Positions 35,061 to 43,085 of a DNA stretch of 64,000 nucleotides are shown in pieces. This DNA comes from UBA6623 sp965248235 (lineage in GTDB: Bacteria > Acidobacteriota > Terriglobia > Bryobacterales > UBA6623). Position numbers and translations under genes: made by a program. Under the pieces are notes generated by a model. It was given only the letters and a program-made list of their open reading frames with translations, was not told where the DNA came from and made no database searches. The stretch covers positions 124,001 to 188,000 of the forward strand of contig CBDFIU010000005.1 in NCBI GenBank assembly GCA_965248235.1, given 5' to 3'. The stretch's first letter is position 1; every line of letters starts with the position of its first letter.

Positions 35061-36317
35061 TCAAGCTGCCGCTTGGGCCGGCGGCTGACGACGGGCGGGG
35101 TCATACAGGGTTCCCTGACGAAGCATGGCGCACAGCACGGCCAGAAGTCGGTCCGCAAGACCGCGCAACGCGCGCCCGTGAGAATGCCCTCGGCTGCGCA
35201 ACTGATGGTAATGGTGACGACTGTGGGGGTCGTGTTGGATGCTCACTCTCGCCCAATGGTAGAGCGCGTTGCGTAAACGGTCATTGCAGCCGCGACGCAT
35301 CAAGACGGCGATCTTTTTGCCACTGCGGCGCGTGATCGGGGCGCTGCCGCAGTAGGCTCGAAGAGCGGGGTAGTCTCGATGGGCGAGAGCCTGTGAGGCC
35401 TCGGCCAGCATCGTGGCGGCGACGACACGTCCGACCCCGGGCAAGGAGAGGATGATCTCGACGTCGCGATGCTGGTGAGGATCCTCGTCGTCCTCGGACG
35501 GGGAAGCGAGTTGCTCCAGCAGGGTTTGGAGGCGCCTGGCCAGCTCGGTTCGCTGCTGGGCGATGAGTCGCAGATGAGGAATGAGTAGAAGAGCGTGTTC
35601 GCTCGCTGCGTCGGCCGTTCCGGCAGCAAGTTGGAATCCCGGCGCTCGCAGTTCGTTGACGATGTCGGCCGATTGGAGCCGGCGAATGCGGTGGGCGCGA
35701 AGCAACTTTTCGATTCGTGCCGGTTTCAGTCGACGAGCCTTTGCGGGGCTGGGAGCCAGTTCCAGCAGGGCCCAGAGCCAAGCTTCGTTGGCGGCTGGGG
35801 ACAAGCGCAAAAGCTGCGGGTAGTAGCGATAGAGTTGCTCGCGAAGTTGGCAGCTGTTGCGGTTGAAGCTGCTACGCAACTCATCGTCGAGACGAGTGAG
35901 GTCGCGCAGGCGCATCACGAGCGGGTCGTCGACCTCGATGGCATGGAAGCAATGCGGGTCGGTTCGCAGCGAGCAAGCCAAGACGAAAGCGTCACGGCGG
36001 TCGTCTTTGGCGCCGGCCGGGAAATGCCGGTCTCGGAAACGATCGAGTTGTTTCGGGTTAAGGAAGAAAGCCGAGAATCCCCGTTCGAGCAGCGTTTCGA
36101 CCAACGCGCCACGCGGGACTTCGATCGCGACCGCGATGGAAGCCGGCGGGCAGCCGGTCAACTCGAGCAGTTGATTGAGGAACTCGCCGACCGCCGAACC
36201 GGAATGAACGACGGTGCGTTCGTGAACGATCTCGCCCTGGGTGTCGAGCAGACAGATTTGATGGGCCTCGGTGGCCCAGTCGATACCGACGAAGAATTGA
36301 AATGCAGATGCAGACAA
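35061..36317 (-). CDS. IS110-family transposase/recombinase
   Basis: A 418-residue DEDD-type recombinase. TTG 36317 is chosen because AAAGGAG lies 6 bases upstream and it aligns with family starts. The N-terminal RuvC-like domain reads FFVGIDWATEAHQICLLDT, with Asp in GIDWA, Glu in SIAVAIEVPRG and the final acidic pair in AGAKDDRRDAFVLA. A coiled-coil stretch follows. The C-terminal transposase_20 domain has LSLPGVGRVVAATMLAEAS, ALRAYCGSAPITRRSGKK and the serine-nucleophile region. Its last codon lies inside the left inverted repeat. Confidence 0.92.
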   Translation of the reverse strand: MSASAFQFFVGIDWATEAHQICLLDTQGEIVHERTVVHSGSAVGEFLNQLLELTGCPPASIAVAIEVPRGALVETLLERGFSAFFLNPKQLDRFRDRHFPAGAKDDRRDAFVLACSLRTDPHCFHAIEVDDPLVMRLRDLTRLDDELRSSFNRNSCQLREQLYRYYPQLLRLSPAANEAWLWALLELAPSPAKARRLKPARIEKLLRAHRIRRLQSADIVNELRAPGFQLAAGTADAASEHALLLIPHLRLIAQQRTELARRLQTLLEQLASPSEDDEDPHQHRDVEIILSLPGVGRVVAATMLAEASQALAHRDYPALRAYCGSAPITRRSGKKIAVLMRRGCNDRLRNALYHWARVSIQHDPHSRHHYHQLRSRGHSHGRALRGLADRLLAVLCAMLRQGTLYDPARRQPPAQAAA

Positions 36318-36497
36318 GACAGACTCCTTTCGCCAGCCGCCGCAACCAACGGCACCCCTGTACTGGCGCTCGAACAAACGGCGCGAACTCCCCACTGGGC
36401 TTTCGGTTGCGGACCACACCGGGAGGGCGCAAGTCCCCCCCAGGCGTTCGATCACGCAGGGGGCGAAGGGCGCTCCTCTCGGGTGGCCGGTCTTCTA
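36318..36497 (-). ncRNA. Possible bridge-RNA region of the IS110 element
   Basis: IS110-group elements encode a structured bridge RNA in the non-coding stretch upstream of the recombinase. Here 180 bases lie between the right inverted repeat and the TTG start, without an ORF and with GC-rich self-complementary pieces. That position and length suit a bridge RNA of the IS110 group. I have not folded it or found its two loops. Confidence 0.3.
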
Positions 36498-36543
36498 TGA
36501 ACTACCGCGCTGGGCAGCCACTCTGGAAGGGTACAGGGGGGGA

Positions 36544-36563
36544 GCGCGGACTTCCGTCCGCGC
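36544..36563. repeat. Perfect 8-bp-stem hairpin next to the IS110 end
   Basis: GCGCGGAC-TTCC-GTCCGCGC is a perfect hairpin 10 bases outside the right inverted repeat, between it and the LolC/E stop. It resembles a REP unit. Some IS110 elements target REP hairpins, so the location could be a clue to target choice. It is not followed by a U-run on either strand. Confidence 0.6.
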
Positions 36564-36607
36564 CTCTGTCCGGCCGTGTGGGATTTCTTTGAGATTCCGA
36601 CCCGAGG

Positions 36608-37837
36608 TTATTCGTAGCGTAAGACTTCGACGGGGGCGATGCGGGCGGCGGCTGAGGCGGGGTAGAGAGTAGTGACGTAGCTGAGGGCAATGGCGGCGAT
36701 GCCGATCAGGACGGCGTCGAGCGGATTTGCCGCGAACGGCACGTAACTGAGGCCGTAGATCTCGGCGTCGAGCGGGATGAGGCGATAGGCGTCGGCAACA
36801 CGGCAGAGGGTTTGTCCCGCGACGAGGCCGGCGGCGGTCCCGACGGTGCCGATGGCGAGGCCTTGGTAGACGAAAATCTTGCGGATCTGGCGCTGGCGGG
36901 CGCCCATCGACATCAGCACGGCGATGTCGCGGTTCTTTTCCATCACGATCATCACGAGTGATGTCAGAATGTTCAGCGCGGCGACGAGCATGATCAGACC
37001 GATGGTGATTGTCGTGACGAGTTTTTCGACTTGTAGGGCGTTGAAGATGTCGCGATTGCGCTCCATCCAGGTGGTGGCGGCGAAGCGGTTTCCGGCGACT
37101 TGCTCGATTTCGGCTCCCACCTGGGCGGCGAGGTGTAGGTCGTCGAGCTTGAATTCGACCGCGTTGATGACGTCGCTGAGGGCGAGCGATTGCTGCACGG
37201 CCTCGATGCGGGCGAAGGCCCAATGGTGGTTGTATTCGTAGAAGCCGGAATGGAAAATGCCGGCCACCCAAAATCGCTTATAGCCGGGGATCACGCCAAA
37301 GGGAGTCATCTCGCCTTGCGGGCTGACGACGGTGACGACCGAATGAAGAACGGCCCCGATTTCCTGGGCCAGTTTTTCCCCGAGAATGATTCCGGGAGGA
37401 CCTTCGTCGGGGGCCAAGTCGTCGGTCGAACCCTCGGTTAATTGGCCGAGCAACGCGCCGACCCGTAACTCGGCCTCGGGGTCGATGCCCTTGAGCACCG
37501 AGGCGCGACCGCGCACGGGGCCCGTGATCATGACCTCGCCGTAGAGAGCGGGGGCGGCGGCGACAACGTGATCGACGCCTTCGAAGCGCTCGACGAATTC
37601 CGGCCAGTCTTCGATGCCGAAGCCGCGTTGTTTCTCAAGCAAATTGATGTGAGAAACCGCGCTGAGCAGGTGGCGTTGCAGGTCTTGTTGGACGCCTACG
37701 TTGATCGCGACCGCAACGACGAGCGCCATCACGCCGAGGGCGACGCCGATGACGGCGATCAGTGTGACGACGGATATAAACTTCTGCTTTCGTTTGGCTC
37801 GGAGATAGCGCGCGCCGACGAAAGACTCGAATGACAT
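36608..37837 (-). CDS. Lipoprotein-releasing ABC transporter permease (LolC/LolE type)
   Basis: A 409-residue FtsX/MacB-type permease. The first membrane helix is FISVVTLIAVIGVALGVMAL after the typical SFESFVGARYLRAKRKQKF start. A large periplasmic domain follows (residues about 50-270). Three helices end it: TTITIGLIMLVAALNILTSL, then the cytoplasmic EKNRDIAVLMSMGARQRQIR motif, and PLDAVLIGIAAIALSYVTTL, ending ARIAPVEVLRYE. Start is 6 bases after the lysS stop, so an operon with lysS is likely. A lolD ATPase gene would be expected downstream but IS110 debris lies there instead. LolC versus LolE cannot be decided, so no symbol. Confidence 0.9.
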   Translation of the reverse strand: MSFESFVGARYLRAKRKQKFISVVTLIAVIGVALGVMALVVAVAINVGVQQDLQRHLLSAVSHINLLEKQRGFGIEDWPEFVERFEGVDHVVAAAPALYGEVMITGPVRGRASVLKGIDPEAELRVGALLGQLTEGSTDDLAPDEGPPGIILGEKLAQEIGAVLHSVVTVVSPQGEMTPFGVIPGYKRFWVAGIFHSGFYEYNHHWAFARIEAVQQSLALSDVINAVEFKLDDLHLAAQVGAEIEQVAGNRFAATTWMERNRDIFNALQVEKLVTTITIGLIMLVAALNILTSLVMIVMEKNRDIAVLMSMGARQRQIRKIFVYQGLAIGTVGTAAGLVAGQTLCRVADAYRLIPLDAEIYGLSYVPFAANPLDAVLIGIAAIALSYVTTLYPASAAARIAPVEVLRYE

Positions 37838-37843
37838 GGGCGG

Positions 37844-39436
37844 TTAAGAATTGTCGAGGCCGTCAAGCCGCGCGGCGATGCCGATGTCGCTCTCGGGGCG
37901 CAACAGCGGGAACAAGATCACGTCGCGGATGGAGGGCGAGTTCGTTAACACCATCGCCAGGCGGTCGATGCCGATTCCTTCGCCGGCGGTGGGCGGCATG
38001 CCGTAGCAGAGCGCTCGGATGTAGTCCTCATCCATGGCGTGAGTTTCCTCGGCGCCGGCTTCGCGTTCGGCACCCTGCGATTGGAAGCGGCGAAGCTGCT
38101 CTCGCGGGTCGTTGAGCTCGGAGTAGGCGTTGGCGATTTCCATCCCGCCGGCGTAGATTTCAAAACGCTCGACCCAGTCGGGGTCGTCGGGCTTTTGTTT
38201 CGACAGCGGCGAGGCCTCGACGGGATAGTCGTAGATCAGCGTCGGCTGGATCAAATTGGGTTCGCAGGCGTCTTCGAAAAGCCTTAGGATCATGGCGCCG
38301 AGCGAGCCCTCGAGAGGCAGCGAACTTTCCGTCACACGATTGTAGGCCTCGACCATATCCTCGACGCGTTGACGGTCGTCGAGATCCTCGAGCAGGACGC
38401 TTCCGGCCCCGCTGGGCCAATGCTCGACGAGCGCTTCTTTCATCGTGGCGCAACGCAGCTTGCCGAAATCGACGGTGTGCTCGCCGTAGCTGACTTCGGT
38501 TTTGCCGTCGTGGACGGCTTCGGCCGCCTGCCGCAGCAACTCGCCGCTGAGTTCCATCAAGTCGCGGTAGTCGCTATAAGCCTGATAGAACTCGAGCATG
38601 GTGAACTCGGGGTTGTGGTGCGACGAGATGCCCTCGTTGCGGAAGTTGCGGTTGACTTCGTAGACGCGGTCGAGGCCGCCGACGATGAGGCGCTTGAGAT
38701 AAAGTTCGGGCGCGATGCGCAGATATAAGTCGACATCGAGCGCGTTGTGATGCGTGGCGAAGGGTCGCGCCAGCGCGCCGCCGTGAACCGGCTGCATCAT
38801 CGGCGTTTCGACCTCAACGAAGCTGTGACGCTCGAGGGTGTTTCGGAGCGCCGAGATCATCTTGTTGCGCTGAAGGAAGACGCGCCGCACGTCGGGATTG
38901 GCAATCAGGTCGAGATAGCGCTGACGATAGCGCGTCTCGACGTCCTGGAGGCCGTGCCATTTTTCGGGCATCGGCAGGATCGCCTTGGCGAGAAATTCGA
39001 GTTTTTGGGCGCGCACGGTCAGTTCGCCGGTTCGAGTGCGGAACATCGAGCCCTCGACGCCGATGATGTCGCCTGCGTCGAGCTTCTTGTAGATGCCGAA
39101 AGGGGTTTCGCCCACGGCGTCTTGCCTTACGTAGACCTGCACCTTGACGCCCCCTTGCTCGATATGGCAAAAGCCGGCTTTGCCTTGTCGCCGGATGGTT
39201 GCCAAGCGGCCGCAGACGCGGACCGCGGGCTCTTGCTCTTCGAGCTGCTTGGCCTCGACGGCGTCATATCCGTCGCGCACTTGGGCGAGGGAATGGGTAA
39301 ACGCGAACTTGCCCGGATAGGGCTCGAAACCGAGCGCCTCGATGTCGCGAATCTTTTGAACCCGCTGCTCAAACAATCGATCTTCGGCGGACAAAGGGGA
39401 TGTTCTCCGGACAGGCCCCCGTGGGCAGTCATTCAT
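37844..39436 (-). CDS. lysS: Lysyl-tRNA synthetase, class II
   Basis: A 530-residue class II lysine-tRNA ligase. The N-terminal OB-fold anticodon domain includes VRVCGRLATIRRQGKAGFCH and VQVYVRQDA. The catalytic domain shows motif 1 (HSFVEVETPMMQPVHGGALA), motif 2 (RVYEVNRNFRNEGISSHHNP, EFTMLEFYQAYSDY) and motif 3 (GEGIGIDRLAMVLTNSPSIR). Length is slightly above average (505) because of a short N-terminal extension. It is divergent from the small protein gene at 39557 and leads an operon with the LolC/E permease. It sits between two direct IS1595 copies, a potentially lethal excision interval. Confidence 0.97.
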   Translation of the reverse strand: MNDCPRGPVRRTSPLSAEDRLFEQRVQKIRDIEALGFEPYPGKFAFTHSLAQVRDGYDAVEAKQLEEQEPAVRVCGRLATIRRQGKAGFCHIEQGGVKVQVYVRQDAVGETPFGIYKKLDAGDIIGVEGSMFRTRTGELTVRAQKLEFLAKAILPMPEKWHGLQDVETRYRQRYLDLIANPDVRRVFLQRNKMISALRNTLERHSFVEVETPMMQPVHGGALARPFATHHNALDVDLYLRIAPELYLKRLIVGGLDRVYEVNRNFRNEGISSHHNPEFTMLEFYQAYSDYRDLMELSGELLRQAAEAVHDGKTEVSYGEHTVDFGKLRCATMKEALVEHWPSGAGSVLLEDLDDRQRVEDMVEAYNRVTESSLPLEGSLGAMILRLFEDACEPNLIQPTLIYDYPVEASPLSKQKPDDPDWVERFEIYAGGMEIANAYSELNDPREQLRRFQSQGAEREAGAEETHAMDEDYIRALCYGMPPTAGEGIGIDRLAMVLTNSPSIRDVILFPLLRPESDIGIAARLDGLDNS

Positions 39437-39556
39437 TATAAGGGTGCTGTTTCGGCCGGCCCTCGCGGGGGAGGTTTTCCTGAAAACGCGTAGCGCGGCC
39501 TTGCTTGGACGCCGCGCCTATAATACTGGCAGCGATCGGCGGGGTTGTGGACGGCT

Positions 39557-39805
39557 GTGAAATTGCAGTTCAAGTTTCGAGAGGATACTCCCTCACCGGC
39601 GCGCGAGGCCTTGGCGGCGCAGCTTTGCGACGAGGGCGCGGTCGACGTGCGGCGGTTGTTTCCTCAAGAAGACGACGCGGAACTGGCGGCCCTTCAAGTG
39701 GTCGAAGTCGAAGAGGACCGAACGGCTCGGCGACTGATCGAATTGCTTGAACGATCGCCGGCGGTGGAGTTCGCGGAAGCCCAGACAAAGCGGCGCGCGC
39801 TTTGA
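39557..39805 (+). CDS. Small protein of unknown function (I9-like prodomain pattern)
   Basis: An 82-residue frame from GTG 39557 (MKLQFKFREDTPSPAREALA); TTG 39545 is possible. The pattern of an opening strand, helix (ALAAQLCDEG), VRRLFPQEDDAELAALQVVE, helix (RTARRLIELLERSPAVEF) and closing AEAQ resembles the S8-peptidase I9 inhibitor/prodomain fold, which is otherwise unlinked to a protease here. It overlaps the aminotransferase frame region by 4 bases at most and may be translated with it. Confidence in coding is moderate, in the fold low. Confidence 0.5.
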   Translation: MKLQFKFREDTPSPAREALAAQLCDEGAVDVRRLFPQEDDAELAALQVVEVEEDRTARRLIELLERSPAVEFAEAQTKRRAL

Positions 39806-39840
39806 GAAAGCCCTTCGGAGGAAGAAGGGTCAGCAGGCCG

Positions 39841-41142
39841 ATGGCCAAGAAAAACGCCAACCGTAAGATGCCGGTGCACTTGAACCTCAACGTGCGCGGA
39901 CTCGGTGCCTCGGCCACGCTCGCCGTCAACGAAGAATCGAACCGGCTTCGCGGCCGCGGCCGCACGGTCTACAAGCTGGGGTTGGGGCAATCGCCGTTTC
40001 CGGTTCCCGCCCCGGTCGTCGAGGCCCTCCAAGCCAACGCTTTCCAAAAGGACTATCAACCCGTCAAGGGCCTCGAAGAGCTGCGCCGAGCGGTGGCGGC
40101 TTATCATCACCGGCGCCAGCAGATCGACGGCGGTCCGGAAAACGTGCTGATCGGGCCGGGTTCGAAGGAACTGATGTTCCTTTTGCAGCTGGTCTACTAC
40201 GGGGATTTGGTCATACCCACGCCGACATGGGTTTCCTACGCGCCGCAAGCACACATCATCGGCCGGCATGTACGCTGGTTGAACACCGAGGCGCGGGACG
40301 GTTGGCGGCTTACGCCCGACGAGTTGGAAGCGCTATGCCGCGACGATCCGGGACGCCCCCGCATCGTCATTCTCAACTACCCGGCAAATCCGACCGGCGG
40401 CAGCTATGAGCGCGACGAATTGAAAGCCCTGGCCCAGACGGCGCGGCGTCACGGCGTCATTCTGCTGGCGGATGAAATTTACGCCGAGTTACATCATGAG
40501 GGCCGCCACGTTTCGATTGCTCGCTACTACCCCGAGGGAACGATTGTTTCGGGCGGACTGAGCAAGTGGTGCGGCGCCGGCGGTTGGCGATTGGGCACGT
40601 TTACGTTTCCGCCTGGGTTACAGTGGTTGCTCGACGCCATGGCGAATGTCGCGAGCGAGACCTACACGTCGACGAGCGCGCCGATTCAATACGCCGCCGT
40701 GCGAGCCTTTTCGGGCGGGGCGGAGATCGAGGCTTATCTCGAGCAAGCGCGGGCGATACTCAGCGCTCTCGGCGGATACGCCGCGCGTAAGCTTCGTGAA
40801 GCAGGCGTCGTGGTCGATACGCCCCAAGGTGCTTTCTACTTGTTCCTTGATTTTTCGGGCGGCGCGGAGAGGCTTCGCGAACGGGGAGTTACAACAAGCA
40901 AGGAGCTCTGCTCCCGCTTACTCGAAGATACCGGTGTCGCGATTTTGCCCGGAGTCAATTTCGGCCGGCCGGAGCAAGAATTGACCGCGCGCATCGCCTA
41001 TGTGGATTTCGACGGGGCCAGGGCGCAGGCGGCGGCGCGGCGGCAAACGGCGGACGGCGCGCTCGACGACGGGTTTTTGGAAGAGTACTGCGGCGGGGTT
41101 GTTCGGGCCGTTGATTTGATTTGTGATTGGTTTCGAGGGTAG
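39841..41142 (+). CDS. PLP-dependent aminotransferase, class I/II
   Basis: A 433-residue fold-type I aminotransferase. I choose ATG 39841, preceded by GGAGGAAGAAGGG, over TTG 39802. The family motifs are present: ILNYPANPTGG (NPTGG at 183-187), ILLADEIYAELHH (the PLP-contacting Asp), and the Schiff-base Lys K242 in SGGLSKWCGAGGWR. The Arg of the carboxylate site may be in the C-terminal FYLFLDFSGG/RIAYVDFDG region. Substrate is probably an aspartate- or aromatic-type amino acid but cannot be fixed. A diverged copy of its last 60 bases occurs at 43023-43083. Confidence 0.9.
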   Translation: MAKKNANRKMPVHLNLNVRGLGASATLAVNEESNRLRGRGRTVYKLGLGQSPFPVPAPVVEALQANAFQKDYQPVKGLEELRRAVAAYHHRRQQIDGGPENVLIGPGSKELMFLLQLVYYGDLVIPTPTWVSYAPQAHIIGRHVRWLNTEARDGWRLTPDELEALCRDDPGRPRIVILNYPANPTGGSYERDELKALAQTARRHGVILLADEIYAELHHEGRHVSIARYYPEGTIVSGGLSKWCGAGGWRLGTFTFPPGLQWLLDAMANVASETYTSTSAPIQYAAVRAFSGGAEIEAYLEQARAILSALGGYAARKLREAGVVVDTPQGAFYLFLDFSGGAERLRERGVTTSKELCSRLLEDTGVAILPGVNFGRPEQELTARIAYVDFDGARAQAAARRQTADGALDDGFLEEYCGGVVRAVDLICDWFRG

Positions 41143-41166
41143 CGAGCTTAGCTATAGCTAGTGTAG

Positions 41167-41754
41167 CTAGTCCATCCCGGCGAGCTGTTCGAAGCTCTGG
41201 CCGCTCGCCAGGATGAACAAAGACACGATGAATAGGGTCAGGTTGACAACGACCGCCGCACTTACCATCGCCCAGCCCACGAGCCGGCGGGAGTGCAGTT
41301 GGTAGCCGATGTTGCACAAGGCCGGCACAACTAGGGGCAGGCTTTGAATCCCCAGAACCACCATGGTGGTCGCAAGCCATCCATTGAGAATCAGTGTCGC
41401 GCGCCCGCCGGCGTCGTCCGAGCCAAACGTTCGCCAGGTATGAAGGACCAGCCACCAAGAGGGTACGGCCAACGCAACGCCGATAGCGTAGAACTCCGCG
41501 ATGGATCCGACGAGGTTCCCGACCAGAAGCTTTGTGGTAACGGCCAACAAATGACCGAAGGCCAGGGTCCCAACCGTGACTCCAAAAAAAAGATTCATCG
41601 CCGTTGAAATCCGGCGTCGGGACGGTAGAGACAAACCGTGCGGGAGGAGGAGCAGAACCGTAACCGCCAGTAAGGCGAAGCCCATCGACGCAGCCGGCCA
41701 TTTGCTTACGTCCACGATCAGCGCGACGAATGATTCCGACACATACTCTTCCAC
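41167..41754 (-). CDS. Membrane protein of unknown function, possibly 5'-truncated by an IS
   Basis: A 195-residue frame from GTG 41754 (VEEYVSESFVALIVDVSKW). Five hydrophobic segments are evident, for example MGFALLAVTVLLLLPHGLSL, GVTVGTLAFGHLLAVTTKLL, IGVALAVPSWWLVLHTW and AAVVVNLTLFIVSLFILASG. Only 17 bases separate the start from the inner end of IS1595 copy 2, and the longest frame continues into the IS, so the original N-terminus may be lost. No family is recognised. It is convergent with the aminotransferase gene. Confidence 0.6.
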   Translation of the reverse strand: MEEYVSESFVALIVDVSKWPAASMGFALLAVTVLLLLPHGLSLPSRRRISTAMNLFFGVTVGTLAFGHLLAVTTKLLVGNLVGSIAEFYAIGVALAVPSWWLVLHTWRTFGSDDAGGRATLILNGWLATTMVVLGIQSLPLVVPALCNIGYQLHSRRLVGWAMVSAAVVVNLTLFIVSLFILASGQSFEQLAGMD

Positions 41755-41771
41755 TTTCCAGAATACCCCTG

Positions 41772-42807
41772 GATGGGTATTTACTTGACTCAGGTATTGG
41801 GAAATAGCCCCTACATGTTGTGGTCGTCCGTAGCGCGTGTCGCGGTGCCTCCGACCAGCGATTTGTAGGGTGCCGGTGGCACGGCGACGGCCTGTTGAAC
41901 CAGGCGGTAAAAGAGCTTGCCTCGACTTCTGGACTTGCGGCGGTTGAAGCGGAAGGCGAATTCGTCGAGGTAGGAGTCGAGATGCTCGTGACTGACCGCT
42001 CCTTGATGCGTGCCCAGTATCCAGCGCTTCACTAACGACACCACGCGGTGCACCCGGGGGAGCAGTTTCGAGGCGCGCGCCGGTTGCCCCTCCAGGTAGC
42101 TCACCTCGTGGCGATAGCCGTCGCCTTCGAGCGGTTCGTATCCCAGCCAACCGTCGGTATGGACCACGCTGCCGGGTTCGATCGACTCGCCGACGAAGGC
42201 CATCAAGCTGTCCCCGGAGGCGTTGGGAATGGTGCGTATCCGAACCCGCCCGATGCCGGCACCATCTTCCTCGGCCGCTACTACAATCAGCGCCTTAGCG
42301 TCGGTTTGGCGACCGCGCACGCCCTCCTCCAAGCCTCCTAAGTAAGTCTCGTCAACCTCCACGCGCCCGCTGAGCCGATCGCGTCCGGGCCGCACCATGG
42401 CGCGCCGGAGCTTATGCAACCAAGTCCAGGCCGTTTTGTAGCTGCCCAGGCCCAACACCCGCTGCAAGCCCAGCGCGCTCGCCCCGTTCTTCTGGCTCGT
42501 GAGCCACCACATGGCTCGAAACCAACTCTGGAGGGGTTGGCGGGTGTCTTGAAATATTGTGCCCGCCGTTGGAGAAGCTTGATGCCCGCAGCCGGCGCAC
42601 TCCAGCAGCGCTGTCCGCACCGCCCACGCTTTGTCGTGCCCGCATCGCGGACAACGAAAACCCTCCGGCCAGCGGAGTTGACACAGATACTCTCGACAGG
42701 CCTGCTCGGTGGCGAAACGCGCCTCGAACTCGGCCAGATTCCGAGGATAATCTTCCATTTCCCCGATCCTACATCTTGTGGTCACCTGAGTCAAGTAAAT
42801 ACCCATC
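41772..42807 (-). mobile_element. IS1595-family insertion sequence, copy 2 (no target duplication)
   Basis: 1036 bp with the same GATGGGTATTTACTTGACTC termini as copies 1 and 3. The flanks are TACCCCTG on the left and TGTAGCAA on the right: they do not match, unlike the other copies. This points to recombination between IS copies or to an adjacent deletion after insertion. The flanks do not pair with those of copies 1 or 3 either. Confidence 0.93.
41811..42758 (-). CDS. IS1595-family transposase (copy 2)
   Basis: 315 residues from ATG 42758, almost identical to copies 1 and 3, with zinc ribbon and DDE motifs intact. A single visible difference is QTDAKALIV where the other copies have QTDAEALIV. 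The tail reads TRATDDHNM as in copy 3. It is probably functional. Confidence 0.95.
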   Translation of the reverse strand: MEDYPRNLAEFEARFATEQACREYLCQLRWPEGFRCPRCGHDKAWAVRTALLECAGCGHQASPTAGTIFQDTRQPLQSWFRAMWWLTSQKNGASALGLQRVLGLGSYKTAWTWLHKLRRAMVRPGRDRLSGRVEVDETYLGGLEEGVRGRQTDAKALIVVAAEEDGAGIGRVRIRTIPNASGDSLMAFVGESIEPGSVVHTDGWLGYEPLEGDGYRHEVSYLEGQPARASKLLPRVHRVVSLVKRWILGTHQGAVSHEHLDSYLDEFAFRFNRRKSRSRGKLFYRLVQQAVAVPPAPYKSLVGGTATRATDDHNM

Positions 42808-43022
42808 TGTAGCAATTCCCATCGCGCGCGGGAACAAGACGAAGACGGCCGCGTACTTGGCCCGGCTATTCGGTAATGGCCCGGATCAAATCAGCCTCCG
42901 AAGCAGCCTTCTTGCAACGGAAAGTAGCTATCGCTAAGCTCCGTTAGGAGCCCCGGCCGGGGCCGGGGAACGTGTGTGCGTCCTCGAGAGAATTCCAAAA
43001 TGAACGGCACCGCCGGCATTGC

Positions 43023-43083
43023 GAGTACCGCGGCGGGGTTGTTCGGGGCTGTTGATCTGGTTTATGATTCGTTTCGAGGTTAA
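43023..43083 (+). pseudogene. Duplicated, decayed tail of an aminotransferase gene
   Basis: From GAGTACCGCGGCGGGGTTGT to CGAGGTTAA this 61-base stretch is clearly similar to the last 60 bases of the aminotransferase gene (GAGTACTGCGGCGGGGTTGT ... CGAGGGTAG). It has several substitutions and one extra G that breaks the frame. It ends 2 bases before the acetoacetyl-CoA synthetase start. The rest of the paralogue is missing; 42808-43022 contains no recognisable gene. Confidence 0.7.
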
Positions 43084-43085
43084 TA

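Larger units (their letters stand above)
35027..36534 (-). mobile_element. IS110-family element with 37-bp inverted repeats
   Basis: The two ends, 35027-35063 and 36498-36534, are inverted copies that differ at a single base (beginning GTACCCTTCCAGAG). They enclose an intact IS110 transposase gene and about 180 bases of leader. IS110 elements usually lack long terminal repeats, so these may be repeated host sequence at both junctions or an unusual element type. True ends are therefore uncertain. It lies where lolD would be expected downstream of the LolC/E gene. Confidence 0.7.

Noticed and set aside
42557..42937. Frame running out of IS copy 2 into the right flank
   Set aside because: Its first part is the shadow of the transposase; the last 40 codons match nothing recognisable.
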